DNA of 64,000 nucleotides from Amia ocellicauda (GCF_036373705.1 NW_027102772.1:1-64000), one strand, 5' to 3'; numbered from the stretch's first letter, positions 10,500 to 21,962 are shown. Notes: generated by a model not told the origin, from the sequence alone. Made by a program: numbers and translations.

Positions 10500-10709
10500 T
10501 TTTTACGTCTCCTGGGTAACTTCATCGTAGCTCTTAATACTCTCTTTCTGTCTCCAGGAGATATAATTGAAGAATTGTCCACGTACCCGGCTACTTTCAA
10601 CACCCTTTGCTGCACTGGTATATTTCCTTCTATTTTTCTTTTTTTTTTTGCTGGAAGTTCCGTCAATACCCACCAACCTTTAAGAGACATCATGCAGCCA
10701 GGCCTCTTG

Positions 10710-10827
10710 GCTTGCGGCCACACCATCCTGAATGCGCCCGATCTCGTCAGATCTCGGAAGCTAAACGGGGCAGGGCCTGGTCAGTACTTGGATGGGAGAC
10801 CTCCTAGAAATACCAGGTGCTGCAAGC
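10710..10827 (+). rRNA. 5S rRNA copy 8
   Basis: Close to consensus; ACCATCCTG and CTCCTAGAAA. Counterpart of copy 5. Confidence 0.9.
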
Positions 10828-11038
10828 TTTTTACGTCTCCTGGGTAACTTCATCGTAGCTCTTAATACTCTCTTTCTGTCTCCAGGAGATATAATTGAAG
10901 AATTGTACACGTACCCGGCTACTTTCAACACCCTTTGCTGCACTGGTATATTTCCCTCTATTTTTCTTTTTTTTTTTTGGTGGCAGTTCCGTCAATACCC
11001 GCCAGCCTTTTAGAGACATCATGCAGCCAGGCATCTCG

Positions 11039-11156
11039 GCTTGCGGCCACACCATCCTGAACGCGCCCGATCTCGTCAGATCTCGGAAGCTAAACGGGGC
11101 AGGACCTGGTCAGTACATGAAAGTGAGACCTCCTGGAAATACCTAGTGCTGCAAGC
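11039..11156 (+). rRNA. 5S rRNA copy 9
   Basis: Same sequence as copy 6, including TACATGAAAGTGAGACC; 1,001 bp downstream of it. Confidence 0.85.
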
Positions 11157-11381
11157 TTTTACGTCTCCTGGGTAACTTTATCGTAGCTCTCAATACTCTC
11201 TCTCTGTCTGGAGGAGATATAATTGAAGTATTGTACACGTATCCAGCTACTGTCAACACCCTTTGCTGCACTGATATTTTTCCATCCATTTTTCTTTTTT
11301 CTTTTCTTCTTTTTTTTTTTTGCTGGAAGTTCTGTCAATACCCGCCAACCTTTAAGAGACATCATGCAGCCAGGCCTTTCG

Positions 11382-11499
11382 GCTTGTGGCCACACCGTCC
11401 TGAATGCGCCCGATCTCATCAGATCTCGGAAGCTAAACGGGGCAGGGCCTGGTCAGTACTTGGATGGGAGACCTCCTAGAAATACCAGGTGCTGCAAGC
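11382..11499 (+). rRNA. 5S rRNA copy 10
   Basis: GCTTGTGG class with CTCATCAGAT; otherwise like copy 12. Confidence 0.88.
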
Positions 11500-11724
11500 T
11501 TTTACGTCTCCTGGGTAACTTTATCGTAGCTCTCAATACTCTCTCTCTGTCTGGAGGAGATATAATTGAAGTATTGTACACGTATCCAGCTACTGTCAAC
11601 ACCCTTTGCTGCACTGATATTTTTCCATCCATTTTTCTTTTTTCTTTTTTTCTTTTTTTTTTTTGCTGGAAGTTCCGTCAATACCCGCCAACCTTTAAGA
11701 GACATCATGCAGCCAGGCCTTTCG

Positions 11725-11842
11725 GCTTGTGGCCACACCGTCCTGAATGCGCCCGATCTCGTAAGATCTCGGAAGCTAAACGGGGCAGGACCTGGTCAGT
11801 ACTTGGATGGGAGACCTCCTGGAAATACCTGGTGCTGCAAGA
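11725..11842 (+). rRNA. 5S rRNA copy 11
   Basis: CTCGTAAGATC, CCTGG near the end, and final base A instead of C (GCAAGATTTT). Confidence 0.82.
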
Positions 11843-12066
11843 TTTTACGTCTCCTGGGTAACTTTATCGTAGCTCTTAGTTCTTTCTTTCTGTCTGGAGG
11901 AGATATAATTGAAGAATTGTACACGTACCCAGCTACTGTCAACACCCTTTGCTGCACTGATATTTTTCCATCCATTTTTCTTTTTTTTTTTTTTTTTTTT
12001 TTTTTTGCTGGAAGTTCTGTCAATACCCGCCAACGTTTAAGAGACATCATGCAGCCAGGCCTTTCG

Positions 12067-12184
12067 GCTTGTGGCCACACCGTCCTGAATGCGCCCGATC
12101 TCGTCAGATCTCGGAAGCTAAACGGGGCAGGGCCTGGTCAGTACTTGGATGGGAGACCTCCTAGAAATACCAGGTGCTGCAAGC
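12067..12184 (+). rRNA. 5S rRNA copy 12
   Basis: Typical member of the commonest class: GCTTGTGG start, GAATGCGCC, TACTTGGATGGGAGACC C-box, CTCCTAGAAATACCAGG. Terminal stem pairs and T5 follows. Confidence 0.92.
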
Positions 12185-12401
12185 TTTTTACGTCTCCTGG
12201 GTAACTTCATCGTAGCTCTTAATACTCTCTTTCTGTCTCCAGGAGATATAATTGAAGAATTGTACACGTACCCGGCTACTTTCAACACCCTTTCCTGCAA
12301 TGATATTTTTCCATCCATTTTTCTTTTTTTTTTTTTTTTTTGCTGGAAATTCCGTCAATACACGCCAGCCTTTAAGAGACATCATGCAGCCAGACATCTC
12401 G

Positions 12402-12519
12402 GCTTGCGGCCACACCGTCCTGAACGCGCCCGATCTCATCAGATCTCGGAAGCTAAACGGGGCAGGACCTGGTCAGTACTTGAATGTGAGACCTCCTGGA
12501 AATACCTGGTGCTGCAAGC
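12402..12519 (+). rRNA. 5S rRNA copy 13
   Basis: CTCATCAG, C-box TACTTGAATGTGAGACC, CCTGG. First unit of the block repeated 2,709 bp on (copy 21). Confidence 0.85.
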
Positions 12520-12735
12520 TTTTACGTCTCCTGGGTAACTTTATCGTAGCTCTTAATACTCTCTATCTGTCTGGAGGAGATATAATTGAAGAATTGTACA
12601 CGTACCCGGCTACCTTCAACACGCTTTGCTGCACTGATATTTTTCCCTCCATTTTTCTTTTTTCTTTTGTTTCTTGCTGGAAGTTCCATCAATACCCTCC
12701 AGCCTTTAAGAGACATCATGCAGCCAGGCCTCTTG

Positions 12736-12853
12736 GCTTGAGGCCACACCGTCCTGAAGACGCAAGATCTCGTCAGATCTCGGAAGAAAAACTGGGCAGG
12801 GCCTGGTCAGTAATTGGATGGTTGACCTCCTGGAAATACCAGGTGCTGAAAGC
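12736..12853 (+). rRNA. 5S rRNA copy 14 (probable pseudogene)
   Basis: Diverged class: GAAGACGCAAGATC, A-box GGAAGAAAAACTGGGCAGG, TAATTGGATGGTTGACC, GCTGAAAGC end. Same variant in copies 22 and 45 and partly in 33. Confidence 0.8.
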
Positions 12854-13075
12854 TTTTTACATCTCCTGGGTAACTTCAGCGTAGCTCTTAATACTCTCAT
12901 TCAGTCTGGAGGAGATATAATTGAAGAATTGTACATGTACCCGGCTACTTTCAACACCCTGTCCTGCACTGATATTTTTCCCTCCATTTTTCTATTTATT
13001 TATTTTTTATTTTTTGCTGGAAGTTCCGTCAATACCCGCCAGCCTTTAAGAGACATCATGCAGCCAGCCCTCTTG

Positions 13076-13193
13076 GCTTGCGGCCACACCGTCCTGAACA
13101 CGCCCGATCTCATCAGATCTCGGAAGCTAAGCGGGGCAGGGCCTGGTCAGTACTTGGATGGGAGACCTCCTGGAAATACCTGGTGCTGCAAGC
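13076..13193 (+). rRNA. 5S rRNA copy 15
   Basis: AACACGCCC, CTCATCAG and GCTAAGCGGGG, which restores the usual AAGC at that point; CCTGG near the end. Confidence 0.87.
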
Positions 13194-13414
13194 TTTTTAC
13201 GTCTCCTGGGAAACTTCATCGTAGCTCTTAATACTCTCTATCTGTCTGGAGGAGATATAATTGAAGTATTGTACACGTACCCGGCTACTTTCAACAGCCT
13301 TTGCTGCACTGATATTTTTCCCTCCATTTTCCATTTTTTTTTTTTTTTTTTTTTGCTGGAAGTTCCATCAATACCCGCCAGCCTTTAAGAGACATCATGC
13401 AGCCAGGCCTCTTG

Positions 13415-13531
13415 GCTTGCGACCACACCGTCCTGAACGCGCCCGATCTCGTCAGATCTCGGAAGCTAACGGGGCAGGGCCTGGTCAGTACTTGGATGGG
13501 TGACCTCCTGGAAATACCAGGTGCTGCAAGC
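13415..13531 (+). rRNA. 5S rRNA copy 16
   Basis: 117 bp: one A missing in the A-box (GCTAACGGGG). GGTGACC in the C-box. Confidence 0.83.
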
Positions 13532-13748
13532 TTTTTACGTCTCCTGGGTAACTTCATCATAGCTCTTAATACTCTCTTTCAGTCTGTAGGAGATATTATT
13601 GAAGAATTGTACACGTACCCGGCTACTTTCAAAACCCTTTGCTGCACTGATATTTTTCCCTCCATTTTTCTTTTTTCTTTTTTTTTTTGCTTGAAGTTCC
13701 GTCAATACCCGCCAGCCTTAAAGAGACATCATGCAGCCGGGCCTCTTG

Positions 13749-13865
13749 GCTTTCGGCCACACCGTCCTGAACGCGCATGATATTGTCAGATCTCGGAAGC
13801 TAAACGGGCAGGACCTGGTCAGTACTTGAATGTGAGACCTCCTGGAAATACCTAGTGCTGCAAGC
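13749..13865 (+). rRNA. 5S rRNA copy 17 (probable pseudogene)
   Basis: 117 bp. GCTTTCGG start, GCGCATGATATTGTCAG in place of GCGCCCGATCTCGTCAG, one G missing in the A-box, TGAATGTGAGACC. Confidence 0.78.
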
Positions 13866-14090
13866 TTTTACGTCTCCTGGGTAACTTTATCGTAGCTCTC
13901 AATACTCTCTCTCTGTCTGGAGGAGATATAATTGAAGTATTGTACACGTATCCAGCTACTGTCAACACCCTTTGCTGCACTGATATTTTTCCATCCATTT
14001 TTCTTTTTTCTTTTTTTCTTTTTTTTTTTTGCTGGAAGTTCCGTCAATACCCGCCAACCTTTAAGAGACATCATGCAGCCAGGCCTTTCG

Positions 14091-14208
14091 GCTTGTGGCC
14101 ACACCGTCCTGATTGCGCCCGATCTCGTAAGATTTTGGCAGCTAAACGGGGCAGGACCTGGTCAGTACTTGGATGGGAGACCTCCTGGAAATACCTGGTG
14201 CTGCAAGA
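14091..14208 (+). rRNA. 5S rRNA copy 18
   Basis: Relative of copy 11 with more changes (CTGATTGCGCC, GTAAGATTTTGGCAGC) and final A. Confidence 0.78.
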
Positions 14209-14346
14209 TTTTACGTCTCCTAGGTAACTTTATCGTAGCTCTTAGTTCTTTCTTTCTGTCTGGAGGAGATATAATTGAAGAATTGTACACGTACCCAGCT
14301 ACTGTCAACACCCTTTGCTGCACTGATATTTTTCCATCCATTTTTC

Positions 14347-14377
<31 letters not shown>

Positions 14378-14433
14378 GAAGTTCTGTCAATACCCGCCAA
14401 CCTTTAAGAGACATCATGCAGCCAGGCCTTTCG

Positions 14434-14551
14434 GCTTGTGGCCGCACCGTCCTGAATGCGCCCGATCTCGTCAGATCTCGGAAGCTAAACGGGGCAGGGC
14501 CTGGTCAGTACTTGGATGGGAGACCTCCTAGAAATACCAGGTGCTGCAAGC
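14434..14551 (+). rRNA. 5S rRNA copy 19
   Basis: Like copy 12 with GGCCGCACC. T4 terminator. Confidence 0.9.
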
Positions 14552-14776
14552 TTTTACGTCTCCTGGGTAACTTTATCGTAGCTCTCAATACTCTCTCTCT
14601 GTCTGGAGGAGATATAATTGAAGTATTGTACACGTATCCAGCTACTGTCAACACCCTTTGCTGCACTGATATTTTCCCATCCATTTTTCTTTTTTCTTTT
14701 TTTCTTTTTTTTTTTTGCTGGAAGTTCCGTCAATACCCGCCAACCTTTAAGAGACATCATGCAGCCAGGCCTTTCG

Positions 14777-14894
14777 GCTTGTGGCCACACCGTCCTGAAT
14801 GCGCCCGATCTCGTAAGATCTCGGAAGCTAAAAGGGGCAGGACCTGGTCAGTACTTGAATGGGAGACCTCCTGGAAATACCTGGTGCTGCAAGC
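14777..14894 (+). rRNA. 5S rRNA copy 20
   Basis: CTCGTAAGATC, GCTAAAAGGGG and TGAATGGGAGACC; CCTGG near the end. Confidence 0.84.
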
Positions 14895-15110
14895 TTTTAC
14901 GTCTCCTGGGTAACTTTATCGTAGCTCTTAATACTCTCTATCTGTCTGGAGGAGATATATTTGAAGAATTGTACACGTACCCGGCTACTTTCAACACCCT
15001 TTCCTGCACTGATATTTTTCCATCCATTTTTCTTTTTTTTTTTTTTTTTTGCTGGAAATTCCGTCAATACACGCCAGCCTTTAAGAGACATCATGCAGCC
15101 AGACATCTCG

Positions 15111-15228
15111 GCTTGCGGCCACACCGTCCTGAACGCGCCCGATCTCGTCAGATCTCGGAAGCTAAACGGGGCAGGACCTGGTCAGTACTTGAATGTGAGA
15201 CCTCCTGGAAATACCTGGTGCTGCAAGC
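15111..15228 (+). rRNA. 5S rRNA copy 21
   Basis: Copy 13 repeated 2,709 bp downstream, with CTCGTCAG. Confidence 0.85.
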
Positions 15229-15444
15229 TTTTACGTCTCCTGGGTAACTTTATCGTAGCTCTTAATACTCTCTATCTGTCTGGAGGAGATATAATTGAAG
15301 AATTGTACACGTACCCGGCTACCTTCAACACGCTTTGCTGCACTGATATTTTTCCCTCCATTTTTCTTTTTTCTTTTGTTTCTTGCTGGAAGTTCCATCA
15401 ATACCCTCCAGCCTTTAAGAGACATCATGCAGCCAGGCCTCTTG

Positions 15445-15562
15445 GCTTGAGGCCACACCGTCCTGAAGACGCAAGATCTCGTCAGATCTCGGAAGAAAAA
15501 CTGGGCAGGGCCTGGTCAGTAATTGGATGGTTGACCTCCTGGAAATACCAGGTGCTGAAAGC
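15445..15562 (+). rRNA. 5S rRNA copy 22 (probable pseudogene)
   Basis: Identical in variant pattern to copy 14, 2,709 bp downstream. Confidence 0.8.
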
Positions 15563-15784
15563 TTTTTACATCTCCTGGGTAACTTCAGCGTAGCTCTTAA
15601 TACTCTCATTCAGTCTGGAGGAGATATAATTGAAGAATTGTACATGTACCCGGCTACTTTCAACACCCTGTCCTGCACTGATATTTTTCCCTCCATTTTT
15701 CTATTTATTTATTTTTTATTTTTTGCTGGAAGTTCCGTCAATACCTGCCAGCCTTTAAGAGACATCATGCAGCCAGGCCTCTTG

Positions 15785-15902
15785 GCTTGCGGCCACACCG
15801 TCCTGAACACGCCCAATCTCATCAGATCTCGGAAGCTAAGCGGGGCAGGGCCTGGTCAGTACTTGGATGGGAGACCTCCTGGAAATACCTGGTGCTGCAA
15901 GC
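15785..15902 (+). rRNA. 5S rRNA copy 23
   Basis: Copy 15 repeated at +2,709 bp, with GCCCAATCTC. Confidence 0.86.
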
Positions 15903-16123
15903 TTTTTACGTCTCCTGGGAAACTTCATCGTAGCTCTTAATACTCTCTATCTGTCTGGAGGAGATATAATTGAAGTATTGTATACGTACCCGGCTACTTT
16001 CAACAGCCTTTGCTGCACTGATATTTTTCCCTCCATTTTCCATTTTTTTTTTTTTTTTTTTTTGCTGGAAGTTCCATCAATACCCGCCAGCCTTTAAGAG
16101 ACATCATGCAGCCAGGCCTCTTG

Positions 16124-16240
16124 GCTTGCGGCCACACCGTCCTGAACGCGCCCGATCTCGTCAGATCTCGGAAGCTAACGGGGCAGGGCCTGGTCAGTAC
16201 TTGGATGGGTGACCTCCTGGAAATACCAGGTGCTGCAAGC
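16124..16240 (+). rRNA. 5S rRNA copy 24
   Basis: 117 bp; copy 16 repeated at +2,709 bp (GCTAACGGGG). Confidence 0.83.
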
Positions 16241-16457
16241 TTTTTACGTCTCCTGGGTAACTTCATCATAGCTCTTAATACTCTCTTTCAGTCTGTAGGA
16301 GATATTATTGAAGAATTGTACACGTACCCGGCTACTTTCAAAACCCTTTGCTGCACTGATATTTTTCCCTCCATTTTTCTTTTTTCTTTTTTTTTTTGCT
16401 TGAAGTTCCGTCAATACCCGCCAGCCTTAAAGAGACATCATGCAGCCGGGCCTCTTG

Positions 16458-16574
16458 GCTTTCGGCCACACCGTCCTGAACGCGCATGATATTGTCAGAT
16501 CGCGGAAGCTAAACGGGCAGGACCTGGTCAGTACTTGAATGTGAGACCTCCTGGAAATACCAGGTGCTGCAAGC
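16458..16574 (+). rRNA. 5S rRNA copy 25 (probable pseudogene)
   Basis: 117 bp; copy 17 variant (GCATGATATTGTCAG) with GATCGCGG and a CCAGG end. Confidence 0.78.
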
Positions 16575-16795
16575 TTTTACGTCTCCTGGGTAACTTTATC
16601 GTAGCTCTTAATACTCTCTTTCAGTCTGCAGGAGATATAATTGAAGAATTGTACACGTACCCGGCTACTTTCAACACCCTTTCCTGCACTGATATTTTTC
16701 CCTCCATTTTTCTATTTTTTTTTTTTTTTTTTTTTGCTGGAAGTTCCGTCAATACCCGCCAACCTTTAAGAGACATCATGCAGCCAGGCCTTTCG

Positions 16796-16913
16796 GCTTG
16801 TGGCCACACCGTCCTGAATGCGCCCGATCTCGTCAGATCTCGGAAGCTAAACGGGGCAGGGCCTGGTCAGTACTTGGATGGGAGACCTCCTAGAAATACC
16901 AGGTGCTGCAAGC
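16796..16913 (+). rRNA. 5S rRNA copy 26
   Basis: Commonest class, same as copy 12. Confidence 0.92.
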
Positions 16914-17131
16914 TTTTTACGTCTCCTGGGTAACTTCATCGTAGCTCTTAATACTCTCTATCTGTCTGGAGGAGATATAATTGAAGTATTGTACACGTAC
17001 CCAGCTACTGTCAACACTATTTGCTGCACTGATATTTTTCCATCCATTTTTCTTTTTTTTTTTTTTTTTTTTCTGGCAGTTCCGTCAATACCCGCCAGCC
17101 TTTAAGAGACATCATGCAGCCAGGCATCTCA

Positions 17132-17249
17132 GCTTGCGGCCACACCATCCTGAACGCGCCCGATCTCGTCAGATCTCGGAAGCTAAACGGGGCAGGACCT
17201 GGTCAGTACATGAAAGTGAGACCTCCTGGAAATACCTCGTGCTGCAAGC
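17132..17249 (+). rRNA. 5S rRNA copy 27
   Basis: TACATGAAAGTGAGACC class; CCTCGTGCTG near the end; base -1 is A rather than G. Confidence 0.84.
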
Positions 17250-17474
17250 TTTTACGTCTCCTGGGTAACTTTATCGTAGCTCTTAATACTCTCTCTCTGT
17301 CTGGAGGAGATATAATTGAAGTATTGTACACGTATCCAGCTACTGTCAACACCCTTTGCTGCACTGATATTTTTCCATTTATTTTTCTTTTTTCTTTTTT
17401 TAATTTTTTTTTTTGCTGGAAGTTCCGTCAATACCCGCCAACCTTTAAGAGACATCATGCAGCCAGGCCTTTCG

Positions 17475-17592
17475 GCTTGTGGCCACTCCGTCCTGAACGC
17501 GCCCGATCTCATCAGATCTCGGAAGCTAAACGGGGCAGGGCCTGGTCAGTACTTTGATGGGAGACCTCCTGGAAATACCAGGTCCTGCAAGC
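17475..17592 (+). rRNA. 5S rRNA copy 28
   Basis: GGCCACTCCG, CTCATCAG, ACTTTGATGGG, CCAGGTCCTG; shared with copy 55. Confidence 0.86.
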
Positions 17593-17812
17593 TTTTTACG
17601 TCTCCTGGGTAACTTCATCGTAGCTCTTAATACTCTCTTTCTGTCTCCAGGAGATATAATTGAAGAATTGTACACGTACCCGGCTACTTTCAACACCCTT
17701 TCCTGCACTGATATTTTTCCCTCCATTTTTCTTTTTTTTTTTTTTTTTTTTTGCTGGAAATTCCGTCAATACCCGCCAGCCTTTAAGAGACATCATGCAG
17801 CCAGACATCTCG

Positions 17813-17930
17813 GCTTGCGGCCACACCGTCCTGAACGCGCCCGATCTTGTCAGATCTCGGAAGCTAAACAGGGCAGGACCTGGTCAGTACATGAATGTGA
17901 GACCTCCTGGAAATACCTCGTGCTGCAAGC
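17813..17930 (+). rRNA. 5S rRNA copy 29
   Basis: GATCTTGTCAG, GCTAAACAGGGC, TACATGAATGTGAGACC. Confidence 0.84.
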
Positions 17931-18137
17931 TTTTACGTCTCCTGGGTAACTTTATCGTAGCTCTTAATGCTCTCTATCTGTCTGGAGGAGATATAATTGA
18001 AGTATTGTACACGTACCCAGCTACTGTCAACACCCTTTGTTGCACTGATATTTTTCCATCCATTTTTTTTTTTTTTTGCTGAAAGTTCCGTCAATATCCG
18101 ACAGCCTTTAAGAGACATCATGCAGCCAGGCCTCTTG

Positions 18138-18255
18138 GCTTGTAGTCACACCGTCCTGAACGCGCCCGATCATATCAGATTTCGGAAGCTTAACGGGGCA
18201 GGGCCTGGTCAGTACTTGGATGTGTGACCTCCTGGAAATACCAGGTGCTGCAAGC
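18138..18255 (+). rRNA. 5S rRNA copy 30 (probable pseudogene)
   Basis: GCTTGTAGTCAC, GATCATATCAGATTTCGG, GCTTAACGG, GGATGTGTGACC; shared with copy 64. Confidence 0.78.
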
Positions 18256-18477
18256 TTTTTACGTCTCCTGGGTAACTTCATCATAGCTCTTAATACTCTC
18301 TTTCAGTCTGCAGGAGATATAATTGAAGAATTGTACACGTACCCGGCTACTTTCAACACCCTTTCCTGCACTGATATTTTTCCCTCCATTTTTCTATTTT
18401 TTTTTTTTTTTCTTCTTGCTGGAAGTTCCGTCAATACCCGCCAACCTTTAAGAGACATCATGCAGCCAGGCCTTTCA

Positions 18478-18595
18478 GCTTGTGGCCACACCGTCCTGAA
18501 TGCGCCCGATCTCGTCAGATCTCGGAAGCTAAACGGGGCAGGGCCTGGTCAGTACTTGGATGGGAGACCTCCTAGAAATACTAGGTGCTGCAAGC
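18478..18595 (+). rRNA. 5S rRNA copy 31
   Basis: Commonest class with ACTAGGTGC near the end. Confidence 0.9.
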
Positions 18596-18806
18596 TTTTT
18601 ACGTCTCCTGGGTAACTTCATCGTAGCTCTTAATACTCTCTTTCTGTCTCCAGGAGATATAATTGAAGAATTGTACACGTACCCGGCTACTTTCAACACC
18701 CTTTGCTGCACTGGTATATATCCCTCTATTTTTCTTTTTTTTTTTGGCTGGCAGTTCCGTCAATACCCGCCAACCTTTAAGAGACATCATGCAGCCAGGC
18801 CTTTCG

Positions 18807-18924
18807 GCTTGTGGCCACACCGTCCTGAATGCGCCCGATCTCGTCAGATCTCGGAAGCTAAACGGTGCAGGGCCTGGTCAGTACTTGGATGGGAGACCTC
18901 CTAGAAATACCAGGTGCTGCAAGC
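18807..18924 (+). rRNA. 5S rRNA copy 32
   Basis: Commonest class with ACGGTGCAGG in the A-box. Confidence 0.89.
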
Positions 18925-19149
18925 TTTTTACGTCCCTGGGTAACTTCATCGTAGCTCTTAATACTCTCTCTCTGTCTGGAGGAGATATAATTGAAGTATT
19001 GTACACGTATCCAGCTACTGTCAACACCCTTTGCTGCACTGATATTTTTCCATCCATTTTTCTTTTTTCTTTTTTTATATTTTTTTTTTGCTGGAAGTTC
19101 CGTCAATACCCGCCAACCTTTAAGAGACATCATGCAGCCAGGCATCTCG

Positions 19150-19267
19150 GCTTGCGGCCACACCGTCCTGAAGACGCAAGATCTCGTCAGATCTCGGAAG
19201 AAAAACTGGGCAGGGCCTGGTCAGTAATTGGATCGGTGACCTCCTGGAAATACCAGGTGCTGAAAGC
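19150..19267 (+). rRNA. 5S rRNA copy 33 (probable pseudogene)
   Basis: Copy-14 class (GAAGAAAAACTGGG, GCTGAAAGC) but with a GCTTGCGG start and GGATCGGTGACC; looks like an exchange product between classes. Confidence 0.78.
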
Positions 19268-19489
19268 TTTTTACATCTCCTGGGTAACTTCAGCGTAGCT
19301 CTTAATACTCTCATTCAGTCTGGAGGAGATATAATTGAAGAATTGTACATGTACCCGGCTACTTTCAACACCCTGTCCTGCACTGATATTTTTCTCTCCA
19401 TTTTTCTATTTATTTATTTTTTATTTTTTGCTGGAAGTTCTGTCAATACCCGCCAGCCTTTAAGAGACATCATGCAGCCCGGCTTTTTG

Positions 19490-19607
19490 GCTTGTGGCAA
19501 CACCGTCCTGAACACGCCCGATTTCGTCAGATCTCGGAAGCTAAACGGGGCAGGGACTCGTCAGTACTTGGATGGGAGACCTCCTGGAAATACCTGGTAC
19601 TGCAAGC
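19490..19607 (+). rRNA. 5S rRNA copy 34
   Basis: GTGGCAACACC, CGATTTCGTCAG, GGGACTCGTCAG, CCTGGTACTG. Several private changes. Confidence 0.82.
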
Positions 19608-19827
19608 TTTTTACGTCTCCTGGGAAACTTCATCGTAGCTCTTAATACTCTCTTTCTGTCTGGAGAAGATATAATTGAAGAATTGTACACGTACCCGGCT
19701 ACTTTCAACAGCCTTTGCTGCACTGATATTTTTCCCTCCATTTTCCATTTTTTTTTTTTTTTTTTTTTGCTGGAAGTTCGTCAATACCCGCCAGCCTTTA
19801 AGAGACATCATGCAGCCAGGCCTCTTG

Positions 19828-19944
19828 GCTTGCGGCCACACCGTCCTGAACGCGCCCGATCTCATCAGATCTCGGAAGCTAACGGGGCAGGGCCTGGTCA
19901 GTACTTGGATGGGTGACCTCCTGGAAATACCAGGTGCTGCAAGC
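19828..19944 (+). rRNA. 5S rRNA copy 35
   Basis: 117 bp; copy-16 class (GCTAACGGGG) with CTCATCAG. Confidence 0.83.
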
Positions 19945-20155
19945 TTTTTACGTCTCCTGGGTAACTTCATCGTAGCTCTTAATACTCTCTTTCTGTCTCC
20001 AGGAGATATAATTGAAGAATTGTACACGTACCCGGCTACTTTCAACACCCTTTGCTGCACTGGTATATTTTCCTCTATTTTTCTTTTTTTTTTTTGCTGG
20101 CAGTTCCGTCAATACCCGCCAGCCTTTAAGAGACATCATGCAGCCAGGCATCTCG

Positions 20156-20273
20156 GCTTGCGGCCACACCATCTTGAACGCGCCCGATCTCGTCAGATCT
20201 CGGAAGCTAAACGGGGCAGGACCTGGTCAGTACATGAAAGTGAGACCTCCTGGAAATACCTAGTTCTGCAAGC
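20156..20273 (+). rRNA. 5S rRNA copy 36
   Basis: ACCATCTTGAAC, TACATGAAAGTGAGACC, CCTAGTTCTG. Confidence 0.83.
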
Positions 20274-20490
20274 TTTTACGTCTCCTGGGTAACTTTATCG
20301 TAGCTCTTAATACTCTCTCTCTGTCTGTAGGAGATATAATTGAAGTATTGTACACGTACCCAGCTACTGTCAACACCATTTGCTGCACTGATATTTTTCC
20401 ATCCATTTTTCTTTTTTTTTTTTTTTTTTTGCTGGAAGTTCCGTCAATACCCGCCAACCTTTAAGAGACATCATGCAGCCAGGCCTTTCG

Positions 20491-20608
20491 GCTTGTGGCC
20501 ACACCGTCCTGAATGCGCCCGATCTCGTTACATCTCGGAAGCTAAACGGGGCAGGACCTGGTCAGTACATGAAAGTGAGACCTCCTGGAAATACCTAGTT
20601 CTGCAAGC
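20491..20608 (+). rRNA. 5S rRNA copy 37
   Basis: CTCGTTACATCTCGG plus the copy-36 3' half; a likely exchange product. Confidence 0.82.
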
Positions 20609-20833
20609 TTTTACGTCTCCTGGGTAACTTTATCGTAGCTCTTAATACTCTCTCTCTGTCTGGAGGAGATATAATTGAAGTATTGTACACGTACCCAGCT
20701 ACTGTCAACACCCTTTGCTGCACTGATATTTTTCCATCCATTTTTCTTTTTTCTTTTTTTCTTTTTTTTTTTTGCTGGAAGTTCCGTCAATACCCGCCAA
20801 CCTTTAAGAGACATCATGCAGCCAGGCCTTTCG

Positions 20834-20951
20834 GCTTGTGGCCACACCGTCCTGAATGCGCCCGATCTCGTCAGATCTCGGAAGCTAAACGGGGCAGGGC
20901 CTGGTCAGTACTTGGATGGGAGACCTCCTAGAAATACCAGGTGCTGCAAGC
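20834..20951 (+). rRNA. 5S rRNA copy 38
   Basis: Commonest class, same as copy 12. Confidence 0.92.
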
Positions 20952-21168
20952 TTTTTACGTCTCCTGGGTAACTTCATCATAGCTCTTAATACTCTCTTTC
21001 AGTCTGTAGGAGATATTATTGAAGAATTGTACACGTACCCGGCTACTTTCAAAACCTTTTGCTGCACTGATATTTTTCCCTCCATTTTTCTTTTTTCTTT
21101 TTTTTTTTGCTGGAAGTTCCGTCAATACCCGCCAGCCTTAAAGAGACATCATGCAGCTGGGCCTCTTG

Positions 21169-21286
21169 GCTTTCGGCCACACCGTCCTGAATGCGCATGA
21201 TATCGTCAGATCTCGGAAGCTAAACGGGGCAGGACCTGGTCAGTACTTGAATGTGAGACCTCCTGGAAATACCAGGTGCTGCAAGC
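21169..21286 (+). rRNA. 5S rRNA copy 39 (probable pseudogene)
   Basis: GCTTTCGG start and GCGCATGATATCGTCAG, but a full-length A-box (118 bp). Confidence 0.8.
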
Positions 21287-21507
21287 TTTTACGTCTCCTG
21301 GGTAACTTTATCGTAGCTCTTAATACTCTCTTTCAGTCTGCAGGAGATATAATTGAAGAATTGTACACGTACCCGGCTACTTTCAACACCCTTTCCTGCA
21401 CTGATATTTTTCCTTCCATTTTTCTATTTTTTTTTTTTTTTCTTTTTGCTGGAAGTTCCGTCAATACCCGCCAACCTTTAAGAGACATCATGCAGCCAGG
21501 CCTTTCG

Positions 21508-21625
21508 GCTTGTGGCCACACCGTCCTGAATGCGCCCGATCTCGTAAGATCTCGGAAGCTAAACGGGGCAGGGCCTGGTCAGTACTTGGATGGGAGACCT
21601 CCTAGAAATACCAGGTGCTGCAAGC
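21508..21625 (+). rRNA. 5S rRNA copy 40
   Basis: Commonest class with CTCGTAAGATC. Confidence 0.89.
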
Positions 21626-21844
21626 TTTTTACGTCTCCTGGGTAACTTCATCGTAGCTCTTAGTTCTCTCTTTCTGTCTGGAGGAGATATAATTGAAGAA
21701 TTGTACACGTACCCAGCTACTGTCAACACCCTTTGCTGCACTGATATTTTTCCATCCATTTTTCTTTTTTTTTTTTTTTTTTTTGCTGGAAGTTCCGTCA
21801 ATACCCGCCAACCTTTAAGAGACATCATGCAGCCAGGCCTCTCG

Positions 21845-21962
21845 GCTTGCGGCCACATCGTCCTGAACGTGCCCGATCTCGGAAGATCTCGGAAGCTAAA
21901 CGGGGCAGGACCTGGTCAGTACTTGGATGGGAGACCTCCAGGAAATACCTGGTGCTGCAAGA
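21845..21962 (+). rRNA. 5S rRNA copy 41
   Basis: CACATCGTCC, AACGTGCCC, CTCGGAAGATCTCGG, CTCCAGGAAA, final base A. Confidence 0.79.

Larger units (their letters stand above)
9650..11500 (+). repeat. Higher-order repeat: units 5-7 repeated as 8-10, offset about 1,001 bp
   Basis: Starts 9,709/10,038/10,382 recur as 10,710/11,039/11,382. Copies 6 and 9 look identical across the gene. Confidence 0.85.
12240..16560 (+). repeat. Higher-order repeat: units 13-17 repeated as 21-25, offset 2,709 bp
   Basis: Five consecutive units, with their diagnostic variants in order, recur at a constant 2,709-bp offset (8 units). The pseudogene-like copy 14 and the 117-bp copies 16 and 17 are carried along. Confidence 0.88.
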
